Made by a program: the position numbers and the translations under genes. A stretch of 14,077 nt of DNA from an uncultured Clostridia bacterium (GTDB taxonomy: Bacteria; Bacillota; Clostridia; RUG12999): the NCBI GenBank assembly GCA_949739095.1, contig CATIYX010000119.1:1-14077 (forward strand), read 5' to 3'. The notes under the pieces are model-generated. The model was not told where the DNA came from and made no database searches. It worked only from the letters and a program-made list of their open reading frames with translations. Position 1 is the stretch's first letter. Each line of letters begins with the position of its first letter. This document shows, piece by piece, positions 13,782 to 14,077 of the stretch.

Positions 13782-13915
13782 TGAACTCCCTTTTCAAAAT
13801 TATGTACCCATAAAAAGCTGTTTTTCGGATATGTATTATGGTATCTCTAATCTATACAAAGTAAAATGAATTAAGTTCATTATAAAGATATCTTATATTC
13901 AAGGGATGTATTTTG

Positions 13916-14077
13916 ATGGTTGAGTTAAGAGAGATTACAAAAGAAAATTACGAAGAATGCCTTAATTTGAATATTGCTGAAAATCAGAAAGACTTTGTTT
14001 CATCAACTGTCCATTCGTTGGCACAGGCATGGGTATATTATGATACCGCTTTTCCCTTTGCTGTTTATGTGAATAAC
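13916..14077 (+). CDS. GNAT family N-acetyltransferase, N-terminal part
   Basis: The first 54 codons of a gene that runs off the window. The protein begins VELREITKENYEECLNLNIA and continues with AENQKDFVSSTVHSLAQAWV and YYDTAFPFAVYVN, a strong match to the N-terminal region of GNAT acetyltransferases of the diamine/spermidine acetyltransferase-like group, which transfer acetyl from acetyl-CoA to an amine. AAGGGA at 13901-13906 is a suitable ribosome site 9 nt before ATG. By count the visible 162 nt are about 35% GC, lower than the neighbours appear to be, which could mean later acquisition. The upstream 13782-13915 contains short inverted repeats (ATGAA-ttaag-TTCAT near 13866, AAGATATCTT near 13885) but no promoter I can defend. 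Acceptor substrate cannot be told. Confidence 0.82.
   Translation, partial: MVELREITKENYEECLNLNIAENQKDFVSSTVHSLAQAWVYYDTAFPFAVYVNN

Overview
The window reads as ordinary chromosome from a low-to-middle GC Gram-positive anaerobe, most likely a gut Clostridia member of the Oscillospiraceae/Ruminococcaceae type. This rests on strong AGGAGG-type ribosome sites, A/T-rich sigma-A promoters often with an extended -10 (TGnTATAAT), many intrinsic terminators, an ECF vitamin-transporter S component, and a PadR-DUF1700-DUF4097 envelope cassette. The organism call is an inference from gene content. I see no tRNA, rRNA, CRISPR array, transposase or phage gene.

Layout. 1-1177: the 3' part of a DUF4091 glycoside-hydrolase-like protein, ended by a bidirectional terminator. 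1261-3257 (minus): a MATE efflux pump followed 14 nt later by RdgB/HAM1 nucleotide pyrophosphatase. 3258-3543: a divergent intergenic region with copy A of a repeated palindromic element. 3544-3999: tadA, the tRNA wobble adenosine deaminase. 4198-5217: a YeiH/UPF0324 membrane protein with its own promoter and terminator. 5292-5402: copy B of the repeated element, lying on the promoter of a GH88 unsaturated glucuronyl hydrolase (5430-6548), which is followed by a small protein of unknown function (6595-6897). 7169-8650: a secreted protein with a stalk-type N-terminal domain. 8916-10666: three overlapping genes padR-DUF1700-DUF4097 behind a promoter/operator palindrome. 10905-11849 and 11914-12456 (minus): a membrane-anchored family 2 glycosyltransferase and an ECF S-component-like membrane protein, separated by an intercistronic terminator. 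12771-13781: coaD (TTG start) and a coiled-coil protein. 13916-end: the start of a GNAT acetyltransferase with clearly lower GC.

Functionally the window mixes housekeeping (tadA, rdgB, coaD), carbohydrate use (DUF4091, GH88), envelope functions (stalk protein, PadR cassette, GT2) and transport (MATE, YeiH, ECF-S). The least expected item is the repeated element. Its two copies share a 27-bp palindromic core that contains an extended -10, followed by a GC-rich block whose differences are mostly transitions. One stem position shows a compensatory change. It is either a small dispersed (MITE/REP-like) repeat or a structured promoter/leader element; two copies cannot decide which.
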